DNA of 64,000 bases. It comes from Cynocephalus volans. Lineage: Eukaryota > Chordata > Mammalia > Dermoptera > Cynocephalidae. Shown piece after piece: positions 1 through 12,149 of this stretch. The notes beneath the pieces were generated by a model, which had not been told where the DNA came from, ran no database searches, and saw only the letters and a list, made by a program, of their open reading frames with translations. The stretch is taken from NCBI RefSeq assembly GCF_027409185.1, contig NC_084463.1, positions 115,946,133 through 116,010,132 of the forward strand, read 5' to 3'. The translations under genes were made by a program, and so were the position numbers. How positions within the stretch are numbered: the first letter of the stretch is position 1; every line of letters starts with the position of its first letter.

Positions 1-619
1 TGATCCTTAACCTACCCACCCCATGACTTGTTGTTGACTAAGAGAAGGTAGATGATGGTTGCTGGTTCTCGTATCCCAGAGGCAGGCTCAGTATGGCCCA
101 CGCAGTGCTGTAATGCATCTCAGGTGATGCTGCTGCTGCTGCTTATCTGTGGGGCACATTGGGTAAGCAATTTTCAGGAGACTATTAAGGGAAAGAGTCA
201 TTACCTGGACCATGTGTTTCTTTTTGCCAAAGAGGACGGAGGGGATACGAAGTGAACAGCCACTCCCATGAAGCCTCATGGGCTCACTGCCCGTGCTCTC
301 TGCAGCAGGCAGAGGCAGCTCGTCTCCCTCCCTTGCCAGGATGCCTAGGAGGTAGGACAGAGCAGTGACTCTAGGCTCAGAGACTCAGGCAGCCAGCACT
401 CTGAGTCCTCCTAAAAGCTTCAAGGTTCTCAGTGCCCTTGTCCCTGTCACACCAACTTGAAATGGCTCTCTCAACATGAATAGAGATGTTCTAACTAAAA
501 ATGTTCTCCAAATGAAGTAATTAATACCAAGGTACCCCTACAGACTGCCTCATCCCCGCCATCTAAGACCCTGATCCTCGCAGGCACCCACACCACACAT
601 GGAGGCCAGGTTGCCACTG

Positions 620-1130
620 TTCGCTCATTCATTCCACAAAACTGTTGAGCACATCCTGGGAGGACCAAGGCACAGTCCTTAGTCTGACAGAGAAACAAAT
701 CATTATGCTGTAATAAACATGATCACAAGGGTCTTTCAAAGTTCCATGGGAGCCCTGAGAGAGAGCTTGAGAGTGGGGCCTGGGAAGACATTAGCAGGTG
801 ATATTTGGGTGGCATTTGAAAGATAAGTGGGAATTTCCCAAACAGAGAAGGGGACAGACTTATTTCAGCCCCCCGGGTGGTGGACAGGCGGGGGGCTAGT
901 CGTGAGCAGTGAGAGGTCGTGGGCGTGCAGGGCACACTGGAGCAGGAGGTTGGCAGGTCTGCTGAGGCTTGGCTGGCAGGGAGGAAGCTGGGATTTTATC
1001 AAGGCAGCAATGGAAGCCAGAGATATCAGGAGAAGTAAGAGTATGGACAGAGCAGATCTGTGTTTTAGAAAAAGGACTAATGGCTGGCAAGGACAAACTG
1101 GAAGTGAGAAAACCTGCCACTGGAGACTAG
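620..1130 (-). repeat. Old L2/L3-type LINE remnant
   Basis: The start (CATTCATTCCACAAA, GAGCACATCCT) and the later text about 'tggaagccagagatatcagg' follow the reversed 3' region of ancient CR1-clade LINEs. Divergence is high, so family and ends are approximate. Confidence 0.35.
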
Positions 1131-1309
1131 CACAGAGGGAAGGAGACTGTGTAATCGCACATGTGACCAGGTTCTAAGCAAAGGCCTCAGCCCAGTCCTT
1201 CACTTTGCTCAGTCCTTGACACCAACCAAAGCTCCCTGCTGGCTCTCACCTTCTGGGTCAGAGGAAGCTGGCTTCATTCGTGTGCTCTGCTGCTCTGCAT
1301 GCAGGCCTG

Positions 1310-1490
1310 CTGCTAGATGTTTACACCTGCCATTTCACTTCATCCCCCAACACTCTGAGAGGTGGGATTATTATCCCACTTTACAGAGGAGGAAACTCTG
1401 GCTCAGAGGAGTTACTCAGGGCAGGTCACACAGCTGGCAAGTGACAGAGCCAGGCTGGTGTGACTCCAAAGTCCACATTCTTTCTAATGC
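1310..1490 (+). repeat. MIR SINE
   Basis: The MIR core is readable: TTATCCCACTTTACAGAGG, GGAAACTCTGGCTCAGAG, GGTCACACAGCTGGCAAGTG, and a tail CTCCAAAGTCCACATTC. It is an ancient tRNA-derived SINE, well preserved here, lying a little beyond the SOX6 poly(A) site. Confidence 0.85.
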
Positions 1491-2450
1491 CCCATGCTTA
1501 CCTGGGCTTTTTAAAACCCATGGGGCAAAAGGGAGGGTCCTGGAATGCTAGGTTTTCAGAATTTATAGCAGCTTGCATCAAACTAACAATTTGACTAGGA
1601 TAAAGAATATTCCACATATCCTTGACTTTTCTCTAATGAGGCATTTTTCATAGGAAATGCTGAAGAAGTTGTTGCTGGGCCTCCCCTCTTCTCTCTCCTG
1701 AACACTCACCTGTGTTTCACTGGCAGGCGCTGATCACTAACCTCTGACATGCACGGTACTGGCTTGCCTGGTTTGGCAAGTCTCCTTTAAGAGGGCTGCT
1801 CCCTTCAGCCCGCTACCCCGCCTCCTTGCCTCAGACCCTCTGAGCACAATGAAATAGCTTTGTAAACATTTTAGAAGCTGATATCACTGGGAGCCAGTTT
1901 TGCTCCAGATGCAACTCATTGTTGGGTGAGAGGGGCGCTTCCTTCTCTGAGGCAGAAGCAACTGAGAAATCACCCAGCCGCTCCCACACACAGTGGAGGG
2001 AAATCTTCCCTAAGTGCAACTTTCCTCTCTTTGCTGCTAGGCTTGTAGTAGCTAGTGTCAGATGAGAGAGGCTGGCCCTTGAGATCTGTTCACACCCTGA
2101 GATGCTCTGATCTTTTTTAAACTGTTTCACGATCACGAAGAAGTCCGGCAAACAGGCAGTGACATTCCTTCTCTTCTCTTGACAGAAATCCATATTGGAT
2201 CCTGTTTCTCCCATCTAAATCCACAGCGTTGCCTGCTGCAGCAGTGTATGCTCAACAGTGAAAACAGCAGGCAAGTCTCTCCAAGCTGAGGGGTTCAAGG
2301 GCTTTTTGAGACCCACCTCTAGGCCAGGCAAAAGCAATGGCAGAGAGCAGCAAGCTGGTGGCAGACTGCGGGCTTGCTGGGCTTGATGGTGGGAACGGTT
2401 TGCAGTGCACAGACAAGGCCAAACACAGAGATCATAAAACAAAATTTATC

Positions 2451-2456
2451 TTTAAT
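2451..2456 (-). terminator. SOX6: Likely distal SOX6 poly(A) signal ATTAAA
   Basis: On the minus strand ATTAAA is followed by about 15-25 nt and then a GU-rich run (CTCTGTGTTTGG, TTGTCTGTG), the arrangement of a cleavage/polyadenylation site. Cleavage is expected near 2430-2440. The resulting 3' UTR of about 6.3 kb agrees with my recollection that mammalian SOX6 has a very long 3' UTR. Confidence 0.55.
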
Positions 2457-4980
2457 TTGTAAGTGTCAACAGCAGTACAAAAGATGGAGTGATGACAACT
2501 AGATTAGGGTAGAGAGGACAGTCTTGAGGTAAATGAGCATAAATAGGCAGTTCTTATAGACACTCCCCTGAGGGACCTAAGCCCCATCATGGCATATACA
2601 TTATCACCCAAAGATGGCATGTTTAACATATCAGGAAAGCACCTTGTGCAAAAAGGGGGGAAAAAAAGTAGCTAAGGTGCCAACATACACCAGGATAGAT
2701 AAAGACAGTGTCTTTCAATTTTGTCTTTTCCCTTAATTATGAGGCAGAGGAGGGGGAAGACTTTGAAAAGTACCACTGAAAAATTATTCAATGTTGAGTT
2801 TTATCTCACGTCAATACTGCACAACAAAATCCAAGAAGTATGTGTAAGCAACAAAGCTAAGAACAATGATTCATTCCTTTAAATTTGAAGAGATTCCTTT
2901 TTTTTTTTCCATTTCTTTAATCCTTAGCAAACTTTTATTTCATTATCGAGAGGAGAGTGTGAGAAAGATGTGATGGCAACCCATAAGGTCATTTAAAAAC
3001 TTTACACTGGACTGTACAAGATTTTTTTTTTTTTGATAAACTATTTACATTTTCAGACTTTCAAACATATTCAAAGCAGCAATAGACACTAGTTTTTATG
3101 TTTTTTTGTTTTTCTAATTGCCCAAATAGTTACCAGCCATGGGCCAAGTAGGTACCTGCATTATACATAGAATTTCTACAAAGAAAATCTGCAGTTAAAA
3201 TTTGCTCTAGGGTGTATTCAATGCCCTTAGCATCTCAAGGACCACACCCACAGTGTTGCTATAGGAACCAAAGCACAGTACCTTGACAACAGTGTCGCAG
3301 TTGTCCCAACAGCCCTACACAAACTTTACACTTTGAAACAGCAGCCAGCATGTCAGTCCAGCATGTCAGTGAATTGTGCTGATTAAATTAACATAGAATA
3401 CAATCTCACAATATACATCACAAACAAATTACAATGTGGGGAAATAAAAGAGTTACAGTAAGATAAGTTATGTAGTAACAGCTTATAAGCTTGTCTATGG
3501 TAATAAAAATTTTACGTGGCAAATACAATAATGAATGAACAGAAATGCTAAGCATTCTAATTTGCTACAAGCTGGAGAAGGGTACAATAAAGACCGCACT
3601 TTCAAAAAAGCAAAAACACATATGACAAAGGAAGACAAACGGAGAATGCACATGAGCAGATCTGCAATGTGCAGCACACAAAACAGTTAAATATTTGCAC
3701 ATTCCCCATACTCCAAGAGCACCAGCACTGAGGCCTCACTTTACACTTGTGGTTCTTCAGGAATAAGACATTACTGGGCAAGATATGTCACTGAGTTGCC
3801 TTCAAGCTTTCATATTGTCACGGACGCCGATTAGGAATATCAGCATTGAGCATGAACCTTCCTGTCTCTACCCCACCCACCCCCTACCTCTGCCCCAAAG
3901 TTACCAGCATTCCAAATATTTGTTTATGAGCTTTTGGAAGGAAAGCAATCCATTCCCAAAGGAAAAGATGGGATGCGGATGAAAAGGAAACGTGTTTGCA
4001 TATTTTCAGTGATATTAGCACAGGGGCACACTGAATAAGTATATGGCATCAGAAACAGAACATCATCGGCTGGAATAAGAGATAGTCGTTGTTTATTAAG
4101 GAAGAAAACATGTCAGGGGGCAGGTGACTTCAGGAAATGATGCAAGTGCTTTTGTAAAAGGACAAATGAGGTCATACGATATTATTATACTTTGAGAAGC
4201 GAGCTTAAGTGCCAACTCAATCCTTAGACAAATGTGGACAAAACCAGGCAAGGGTAGAGTAACCACTTTCGTTGTTTTCTCATTAAAAAGGAAGACCCAG
4301 TAATAATTTCAGTACATTCCTCTAGCTGCATTTCTTTGCAGTTGTTGGCACTTGGTACAGGACTTCTCATATGGTTTAAAACTACTAAGTGATTCTTTTT
4401 CTTTTTCCTAATGAGTTCATAGAGGTCAGCTCTTTGTACAATGAGTAAATTGAGAGAAGCAGCCTCAGCTGCAGTGTTCGAGTGACCAGGCTGCCTTCCT
4501 AGTAAGGGTAGATGGGCTTCCCCGAAACAATCCCTGCTTTCAGCTAGTGCCTGTGCTCCTGGTTCAGGTGGGTGTGCTCCAAAGAAGCAGCTTGGCTTTA
4601 AAACTAAAAGAAAGCAGCCTTTAATTTCAGCCCTAGCATGATCACACCCTTTTCAAACACCCCAGGGTCCTGTGGGGCTAATGTTCATGGGAGGCTAGAA
4701 TTTGACCAGCTCAATAGCACTTTGAGCCCACACCTGAATTTAGAATTTGGCCTGGGAGTTGGTTATAGGACCCTGGCAAATCAAATCAGGCCTGAGGACA
4801 GGGCTGGAGAGTATCAAATACCAGAGGAAGCAAACTGATGTGCTCCTAAAAGGTTGAGCTGGATACGCATAAAAACAACAAAGCTTCGTACCTTCCTAGA
4901 AAAGACACAGCCTCGCATCTGCCAATGAAATAGAGAAATTGCCAGCCTGGCTGTTCATGTCTGCAGACTGAGCTTTACTT

Positions 4981-5030
4981 TACTTTCTTCCTTCCTCCCT
5001 CCCTCCCTTCCTTCCTTTCCTTCCTATTCC
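4981..5030 (+). repeat. TTCC/CCTT simple repeat in the SOX6 3' UTR
   Basis: Imperfect TTCC and CCTC units; the mRNA would carry a GGAA/GAGG purine tract. Confidence 0.85.
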
Positions 5031-5748
5031 ATATGGACCATTTTTTTTAGGAGAGGATTGTCTGCCAGTGTCTTTGTTCTGAGTGACAAGAAAAACCTGG
5101 ATCCTGTAAATTCTTTAACAAAATAGAAATATTTTTTATCTTTGATTTGAAGATACTATGCAGCAGGGAGCACTAAAAAAAAAGTTGCTTAATATTCTTT
5201 AATCTAACTGGCATGGCAGGACTTTTATGAATGGCCAACCACAGATGCAGATTTTTGCCTTTATAATAGCATTCATGCTTCTTGCTATTAAATGGTCACA
5301 GAACTATCTTAGAAGATTTATGTGGATTCACAAAGCAGATAGACTTTCTCCCAGCTATACTGGAAATTTAGTATGTTCAATTCATCAACTTTGTATAAGA
5401 AAAACAGGGAAAAGTCTGAGTCTGTGGACAGTGAGTTCTGAACTGCATGAGAACCCAAGCGAAGTGTTATGCTGTCCGAGCTACAGGTCAGACACTGCTC
5501 TCTCACTGTACCTGATAATTCTCTATTCCCACGAGTTACAGTGACTCATCAACTTCTAGTTTGGACCAACGGATATGGATAGAGAACAAAAAGGAAATAC
5601 ATAACTTATATGTCACTAAGTACTCATGAACCAAAAATAAATCCTATTTCTATGTTATATTTACACAACTGGAAAAATCTAAAATGAGATGGTAACATCT
5701 TAAAAACTTTGTTTAAGCCCCACAAAAAATAAAAAGAAGTGATCACTA

Positions 5749-5756
5749 TGATTGTC
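5749..5756 (-). promoter_or_regulatory. SOX6: miR-219 8-mer seed match in SOX6 3' UTR
   Basis: TGATTGTC on the plus strand equals nt 1-8 of miR-219-5p, so the mRNA carries an 8-mer site. Seven-mer GATTGTC matches occur at 5056-5062 and 8157-8163. miR-219 repression of Sox6 during oligodendrocyte differentiation is published biology; function of these particular sites is inferred. Confidence 0.55.
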
Positions 5757-7554
5757 ATTCTTAATTTCCATGGATATTTAGAGCCAAGTCTGGCTAATAA
5801 ATAGAATAAATTGCTTATGCACAAAATTTAGATTCAAATACAGCATTATTATTTGATCCAATGAAAGAGATGTTTACAATCAGATCATTCCTGCATAGCC
5901 TTTCATTTTTAAGAACACAGCTAGAAGTAACTGAACCCCAGTACTGAGGCAGGGATGGAGCTAAAACAAAGTGTTCATACACACATGTATTTTGCATAAA
6001 TAAATGAAATAACAAGACATAAAAATGACTCAAATCCGGCAACTGTGAGGCAAGCCCACACGAGTCGAAACAGATGACTTTTGTTCATGTAGTTTTCGTA
6101 CAACAGTTTCACATTAGTCAGAAGTGATAAAAAATACCATTTATATCCAGTGCTTATAACACTTACGAAACAACATCTGTGAGTGTGTGTGTTTTTTGTT
6201 TTTTTTTCTTACTACAAGCAAAATCAAGTTTCAGTCCTAAAGAACAGTCCTTTGTTCTCCATCAGCCCAGAATATTATTTTGGCATGGTCATAAAAACAA
6301 ACAAAATTAACCTACTATGCTAAATGTTTGCCTTTGTGCAAAATTAATTACATACATTACAAAGCTAGCCATACAACACTCTACCTATGCCACAAAATAA
6401 AAAAGGAGTGAGAGAGCAAAAGCAAAAGCCAAAGAGAAAGAGAAAAAAACATGAGAATGAACTGAGGAGAGGTAAATAATAAATCAGTAAGACAATAATA
6501 AATACTCATTTTTTTTAGAAGAATGACCTCCTCCTCATTTGAAATCAATGTACAAAAACAAAGTTCCAATCCCCAGTCAATATTAAAAACAAAACATTCC
6601 TATAAGTACCTTAATCAGCTTATAGAGAGCACTCCCAGCTAATGACATAGCCGGTAGTATCTTGGCTAGACCTATTTATTGCTATTAGGTATGGCCTTGA
6701 GCACTCTTTAAATAAATATAAAGGTACACTATTTTCTTCCAAGTGACAAAATGGCTCAAGAAATCTGATGGGGCCGTTCCTATGTCCAGATGATCAGATT
6801 CTGGGTTGTCCCATGAGGTGAACTGTCCCATTCACTGACATTCTTCTATTGAAACACTCTGGATGTGGCCCTCCCCATAGGCAACCAGTCCTGGTTTCAG
6901 GAAGATCAAAATGGCATGACATAGCTCCCTATAGTTAGGAGATGGGGCATGAAACCTCCCTGCCTCCCAGCCCAGCAGCATGTCTCCAGAGAAATCCTGT
7001 GTGACAAGTGCAGTTCATCTTGTTCACACGTAGGCATGTCCCCCAGGCGGCCACAGATACAGGGAGTCAGCTAGAGGAACTCATCTGCTTCCTCAGGAGC
7101 TATCTGTTCCCGGGGTTAACAATAGGAACATCCCATATAGGGAATGTATTTTCACCTCTTCTCCTTCCCTGTGGTTTGTTTTCATTCTCTGGATGGATGA
7201 TGACTATTTGCCTCTATCTTTGCCTTGAGGCTGTCACGTGGCTTCTTGCATCCTGGGGATTTTGCAAAGAACTCCCTGGATATGCCAGCTGGGACAAGGC
7301 AACTCAGTGTAAAGGTGCCAGCCCATGACAGCTCCACTGTAGACTCCTACACGGCCTGCACGCCTTGGCTTCAGGTTTGGCTGCAGGACTGTCCTGCCTG
7401 GCAGTCACCACTGCTGACCCTTGTTAGTGAATGAAATTCAGGGGGAAATGCCACTGATGCAGATCCTACCACTTGTTGTTGAAGTGAATTAGGGGGAAGT
7501 TCTGGTAAAATATTTGAGGTCACAGTGAACCTCAGGGGCATACCTGTTTGAGTG

Positions 7555-8676
7555 TAAGACTATACACCTATACCCAAATACACAGCCCTGTAGACAGATA
7601 TACACTTGTGTTTAAAAACAATAATATAGGTATTTAATAGTATCTTGTTTCAGAAATGCTTCCAGATGCTCTGGGGACATAAAATCACTATGTACATCTT
7701 TTGTATCTAGCAGGAGAAGGAGGTGAAAGGGCTGGAAAGTTCTTCGGGGAAGGAGGTTGAAAAACAAGAATTATTAAATTAATGCCACCAACAACGTTTT
7801 AAAAAATAAATAGTAAGTGGACCCTTGACATTCTGGAATGAATAAATTATTTAAGAGAAAATGTGTTAAGACTGAATGTCAGGGTTAAAGGCAAAGGGAT
7901 AATGGATGTAGTGGGAGGTGGTCTCAGGCAGAGAAGACCACCGTGTCGGTATCTGGCGTGGGGATTGCTCTGGTGTGTGGACGTCATACCACATCACGCA
8001 CTGATGGCACGTCAAGAGGCAAACACAAATGGGTACATGCACTGTGGCAACCTTTTTAATTCCTTACAATATCTTGTCTCCAGATTCCTGAGTACTTTAT
8101 CATTTTCTGGAAAAAAAAAAAAAGTGTGGTTTGCTATTTTATTTTAAGATGCCAAAGATTGTCTAAGACTTTGCAGTGTCTCCTTTAAGACTTTCAAAAT
8201 ATTAAGAATCAAAAGTTACGAAAAAGTTTGGCACATTCAAAATTTAACTCTACACATGGAAAAATGGAATTCCGAGGCCTTTTGAATATGCTCTACATGC
8301 AGCTGCACACGCTGTGGACTTGTTCTGTTTCACAATATGAAATCCTCAGTTATTTTCTAAAATAATTCAGAATAAAAACACATTCACAACCTGTAGGCCG
8401 GCACAGCATACCTGAGTGAGAATGTTTAACCCCATCTAAAACAGTAACTTAAACCTTTATCAAACATCCAAAAAAAAAAAAGTAAGACAAAAATATAAGA
8501 CTTGTAAGACAGCTATGGGTTGAGATAAGTTTTCAAGTCCTGGTGTCTCATATTTAATATGTCTTCACCTAAATTATAAAAACAACAACAACAATAACAA
8601 TAACGACAAAAAACTCAAGTTCATGAAAAATCAGGGAAAACTTAATCTGTCTCACACTTTACGAAACAATTAAGAC
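7555..8676 (-). promoter_or_regulatory. SOX6: Cluster of miR-499/miR-208 seed matches in SOX6 3' UTR
   Basis: The plus strand repeats the miR-499-5p seed, so the mRNA carries its complement. TTAAGACT 8-mers are at 7866-7873 and 8185-8192. TAAGACT 7-mers are at 7555-7561, 8164-8170 and 8496-8502. A TTAAGAC 7mer-A1 is at 8670-8676, and TAAGAC 6-mers at 8483-8488 and 8505-8510. The site at 8164 also pairs beyond the seed (GCAGTG after one extra base). miR-208 shares the core UAAGAC. SOX6 is an established target of these muscle myosin-encoded microRNAs, which relieve its repression of slow-fibre genes. Confidence 0.75.
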
Positions 8677-8788
8677 CATTCTGCTGATGTAATTGTGGAG
8701 CCACAAATGCATGCGGGCTCTTTAAGAACTTTTTGTTAGGGAGGGGGGTGAAATGTCAGAGTATTTTCATTTAGCAAACAAAAACTCC

Positions 8789-9166
<378 letters not shown>

Positions 9167-10539
9167 TCATTCCCCACACTTCCAAAGGGGGGGCCCAGAT
9201 TAACTTTCTAAGCAAATGACAAAATGTGACAAAGGTGTTTCCTGGAGAAGTCTTACAAAACTCCCTGATGCTATGGTTGGGGGCTAAACAATAAAACGAA
9301 GAAATCTATTGATGATTTCGCAACACAAAAGCAGGGTTCTTTTAACATGGGAAATATGGTAAAGGTTAAATAATACTTGGCATTGAGAATGAATGCTATA
9401 GTTAAGTCCACAAAGTTACATGTGAGATCATTTTTTGAAGATCTCCAAGAACACTTAACAAAAAATATAGACTAGTGGCATGAGAAATATTATAATGACA
9501 CTCTCAAGGTTTGTGTCATCTTCCCTTTGGTTTAACAACTGTATGGAGGAAAGATCCAGATGAGAAAGGACCTACTATGTCCCAAAGATTCAGATTTAGC
9601 AAAACATTTACTTGGTATCCATGCAAACGTCTACTTATTTCTGTGGCTGAACTTGTAGGGAAAGATCATTATGGAAGGATTATCTTAGATGTCATTACTC
9701 GTGAGGCTCTGGGCTGGAACTGGGGCTAGGGCTGGAGCTGAGGTTGGAGGAGTCAGAGGTTAAGAGCAGCGAGATCTTTGCAACTGAACAGAATAACAGA
9801 CACCAGACACGTTGACTCACCCTAGATCCAACCAGGTGCCAAGGCCTGATCACACCAGATCATTCCTTCATAATGTTACCCTAATTCAAATAAACTTACC
9901 AGACACTTTGTGAGAGTCAGTCTCTCCTTCTGCAGAGAGACAGAACTATTCTGTCTCTTCATTTCACTGGAAGCATTATAACTGGTATACAGGAATTAAA
10001 GATCAACTTAACTCAGAAGCTATGACTAAACAGTGTTTTCATGGATGCAATATTCACCAAGTGTTTCTCAATCTTCATGAACAGTAAATTACAGCTGAAA
10101 TTCATTTCGAAATGTTATTGTAACTATCCTTTCTGAGCCTCAGTCTCCATATATTTATAAATGTTGGGGTTAGGGAAGTTCTGGAAGGTCTTTCCACCTA
10201 TTTGTACTCATAGCTTCAGGTCAGTCATCACTTGGACAATTCTTATTGACCCTACACATTAGTGTTGAAACTTTCTATCCACTTTAACAGGAACATATCC
10301 TGAACCTATGAAGAGGTAGCTTAGTTACCAGCTATTCTTTGACATGTCCAGGAGCAAAGTTCTCTCACAAAGGCCTGCATGCCCTTCAGCCTGGTAGAAG
10401 GAAAATGACGGAGACGGCCTAGAAACACCCTGTGAGGGATCCGATCGTGCCATCTTTAACAACCTCCTTCAATCCCTATAAGGCATAATAATGATTCCTT
10501 AACCTTTCACTAACGTAACATGTAAAATATTTTTGTATA

Positions 10540-10690
10540 TACTACGTCATTCAATTAATGTGAAAGCCCCATGAGTTATTATTATTCCCATTTTTCAGAT
10601 GAAGAAAATGAGGCACTGTATTCAATAAACAGCAAAGCCAGAATCTGAACACAGGCCATCACCTGTGACTTAAATCCCATCACTCTTTCC
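10540..10690 (+). repeat. MIR SINE remnant
   Basis: Recognisable MIR core: TTATTATTCCCATTTTTCAG, ATGAAGAAAATGAGGC, AGCAAAGCCAGAATCTGAAC. Diverged. Confidence 0.65.
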
Positions 10691-11269
10691 TTTACAGATA
10701 TTCAATATACAGAGACGGTAAGCTCGCTTTATCTCATAAAAATTCCTGACGTCTATAGAGTCTGTCAGCACCAAGTTGACAGTAAGCACATGATATTAAT
10801 CCAATTTTTATGATTCTCAGAGTGAGTTTTTTTTGATTGCCTGAAGGAAGCAGATGATAGAAGAATCTAAATCTATGTATAGAAACATCTTATAAAATAC
10901 TGGTTTCTCTCTCATGGAATCAAATTCTAAAAACAGAATACTTCTTGCTTCCTAAATTTTGGGTGAATTAACACAAATTAAATTTCATGCAAACCAGCCC
11001 GAGGCAGTGAATGCCTCATTAAATTTTTTAATGAATTTGGATAATTGCGATAAAAATATTTTTCTCTTAATCACATTATGAGTTAGAGTAGAAACTTTTA
11101 CTGCAATATTAACCCATTTTACGGATTTCCCAGTTTGACAAGCTAATCTATAATACGAACTCTGCATACCAATACACATTATCAAATGGCACATTTTCTT
11201 TTTACAAAGACTAGATGGTCATTTCTGTAGTATTTTTATCAAAATAAGCATAGGTCTATTAAACAAATT

Positions 11270-11450
11270 TAAACTGAGCTCCTTTTATGTGCTGGGGACT
11301 ATACTTAGATGCTTTTACATTATCTTATTTAATCCTCAGAATAAGCTTGAGAGGTTAAGTATCATTTCCCCTCTTTTATAGATGAAGTAACCAATGAAGG
11401 GTCAAAGAGTTTAACCCATATCACAAATTCTCTACTAGATATCAAGATTG
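11270..11450 (+). repeat. MIR SINE remnant
   Basis: Includes CTTTTATGTGCTGGGGAC, TTATTTAATCCTCA, and CTTTTATAGATGAAG, in the order of the MIR consensus. The 3' part is eroded. Confidence 0.65.
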
Positions 11451-11874
11451 GGGTGAGAAAGGTAAATTCACACTATCAGAAAAATACTTAGCAATTTGAA
11501 TCAGAATCAAAATCTTCTAAACTGGGCTCCACATACTTAACAGGATTTGGACATGAAATTGGTAATGGGATGCTAAAAATAAACAAGAAAATAAAACATC
11601 TGTACAACTTACTTTCTGGAGGAAGACACATATGAAATTCAAAAGCTTACTCCTGGGTGGTAAAGAGATATGCCTGTTTCAAGCCCCCAACCAGTGCTAA
11701 AGTCTAAAACGGTGACGGTAAAAACCCAGGGGTTACTCCCCACCTTGAGGAAATGAAAGTGGTGCAGCTCTGGTAAGGGTCCCACCTTCACATACAACAG
11801 TTCCAGGGCGTACGTAAGTGCTAGAGTGAGAGCTTATCCCAGGAGAAACGACTTTGGCCTCACCACGGCCTCCT

Positions 11875-12110
11875 GGGAAGAAGGTTATGTGGTGCAGTGC
11901 AAGAGCTCGGGCTCTGGAGTCCCACCAACTCGGCTTTAAGTCCAAGCCCCACCACTACCGGCCGTGTGATCTGAGGCTGATCATCATCACCAATATCCCC
12001 TCTCCTCATCTAAGAATGAGGACGCTCACTTCACAGGAATGTCAAGGAGATTAATTAAGCACATATATGTAAGCATGACATATAGACAGGAGATACTCAA
12101 ATGTTAATTC
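11875..12110 (+). repeat. MIR SINE
   Basis: The 5' tRNA-related half is visible (GTGGTGCAGTGCAAGAGC, CTCTGGAGTC, GGCTTTAAGTCCAAGCCC) followed by CCTCTCCTCATCTAAGAATG and an AGATACTCAAATG end. Confidence 0.65.
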
Positions 12111-12149
12111 CCTTTTCTTTCCCACCGAAAAAAGTCCCAAAAGATTAAC

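Larger units (their letters stand above)
1..2434. other. Sequence downstream of SOX6
   Basis: No gene is supported here. Short open frames on both strands lack recognisable domains or conserved starts. The stretch from about 620 to 1130 resembles an old L2/L3-type LINE on the minus strand, and a MIR lies at about 1310-1490. The rest looks unique. A short GCT trinucleotide run lies near 129-142. Confidence 0.6.
2435..8788 (-). other. SOX6: SOX6 3' untranslated region (about 6.3 kb)
   Basis: The stretch below the stop codon is AT-rich, lacks recognisable interspersed repeats and has no credible ORF, in contrast to the repeat-filled flanks, as expected for a conserved 3' UTR. It contains several seed matches for miR-499/208 and miR-219, a Pumilio-type TGTACATA (7689-7696 on the minus strand) and internal AATAAA hexamers (minus strand near 2934, 4092 and 6676) that could give shorter mRNAs. 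A purine-rich GGAA-type simple repeat (in mRNA sense) lies at 4981-5030. The distal end is inferred from the poly(A) signal at 2451-2456. The boundary is an inference without transcript data. Confidence 0.7.

Noticed and set aside
1831..2214. 127-codon minus-strand frame downstream of SOX6
   Set aside because: No similarity I can recognise and it lies beyond the predicted poly(A) site.
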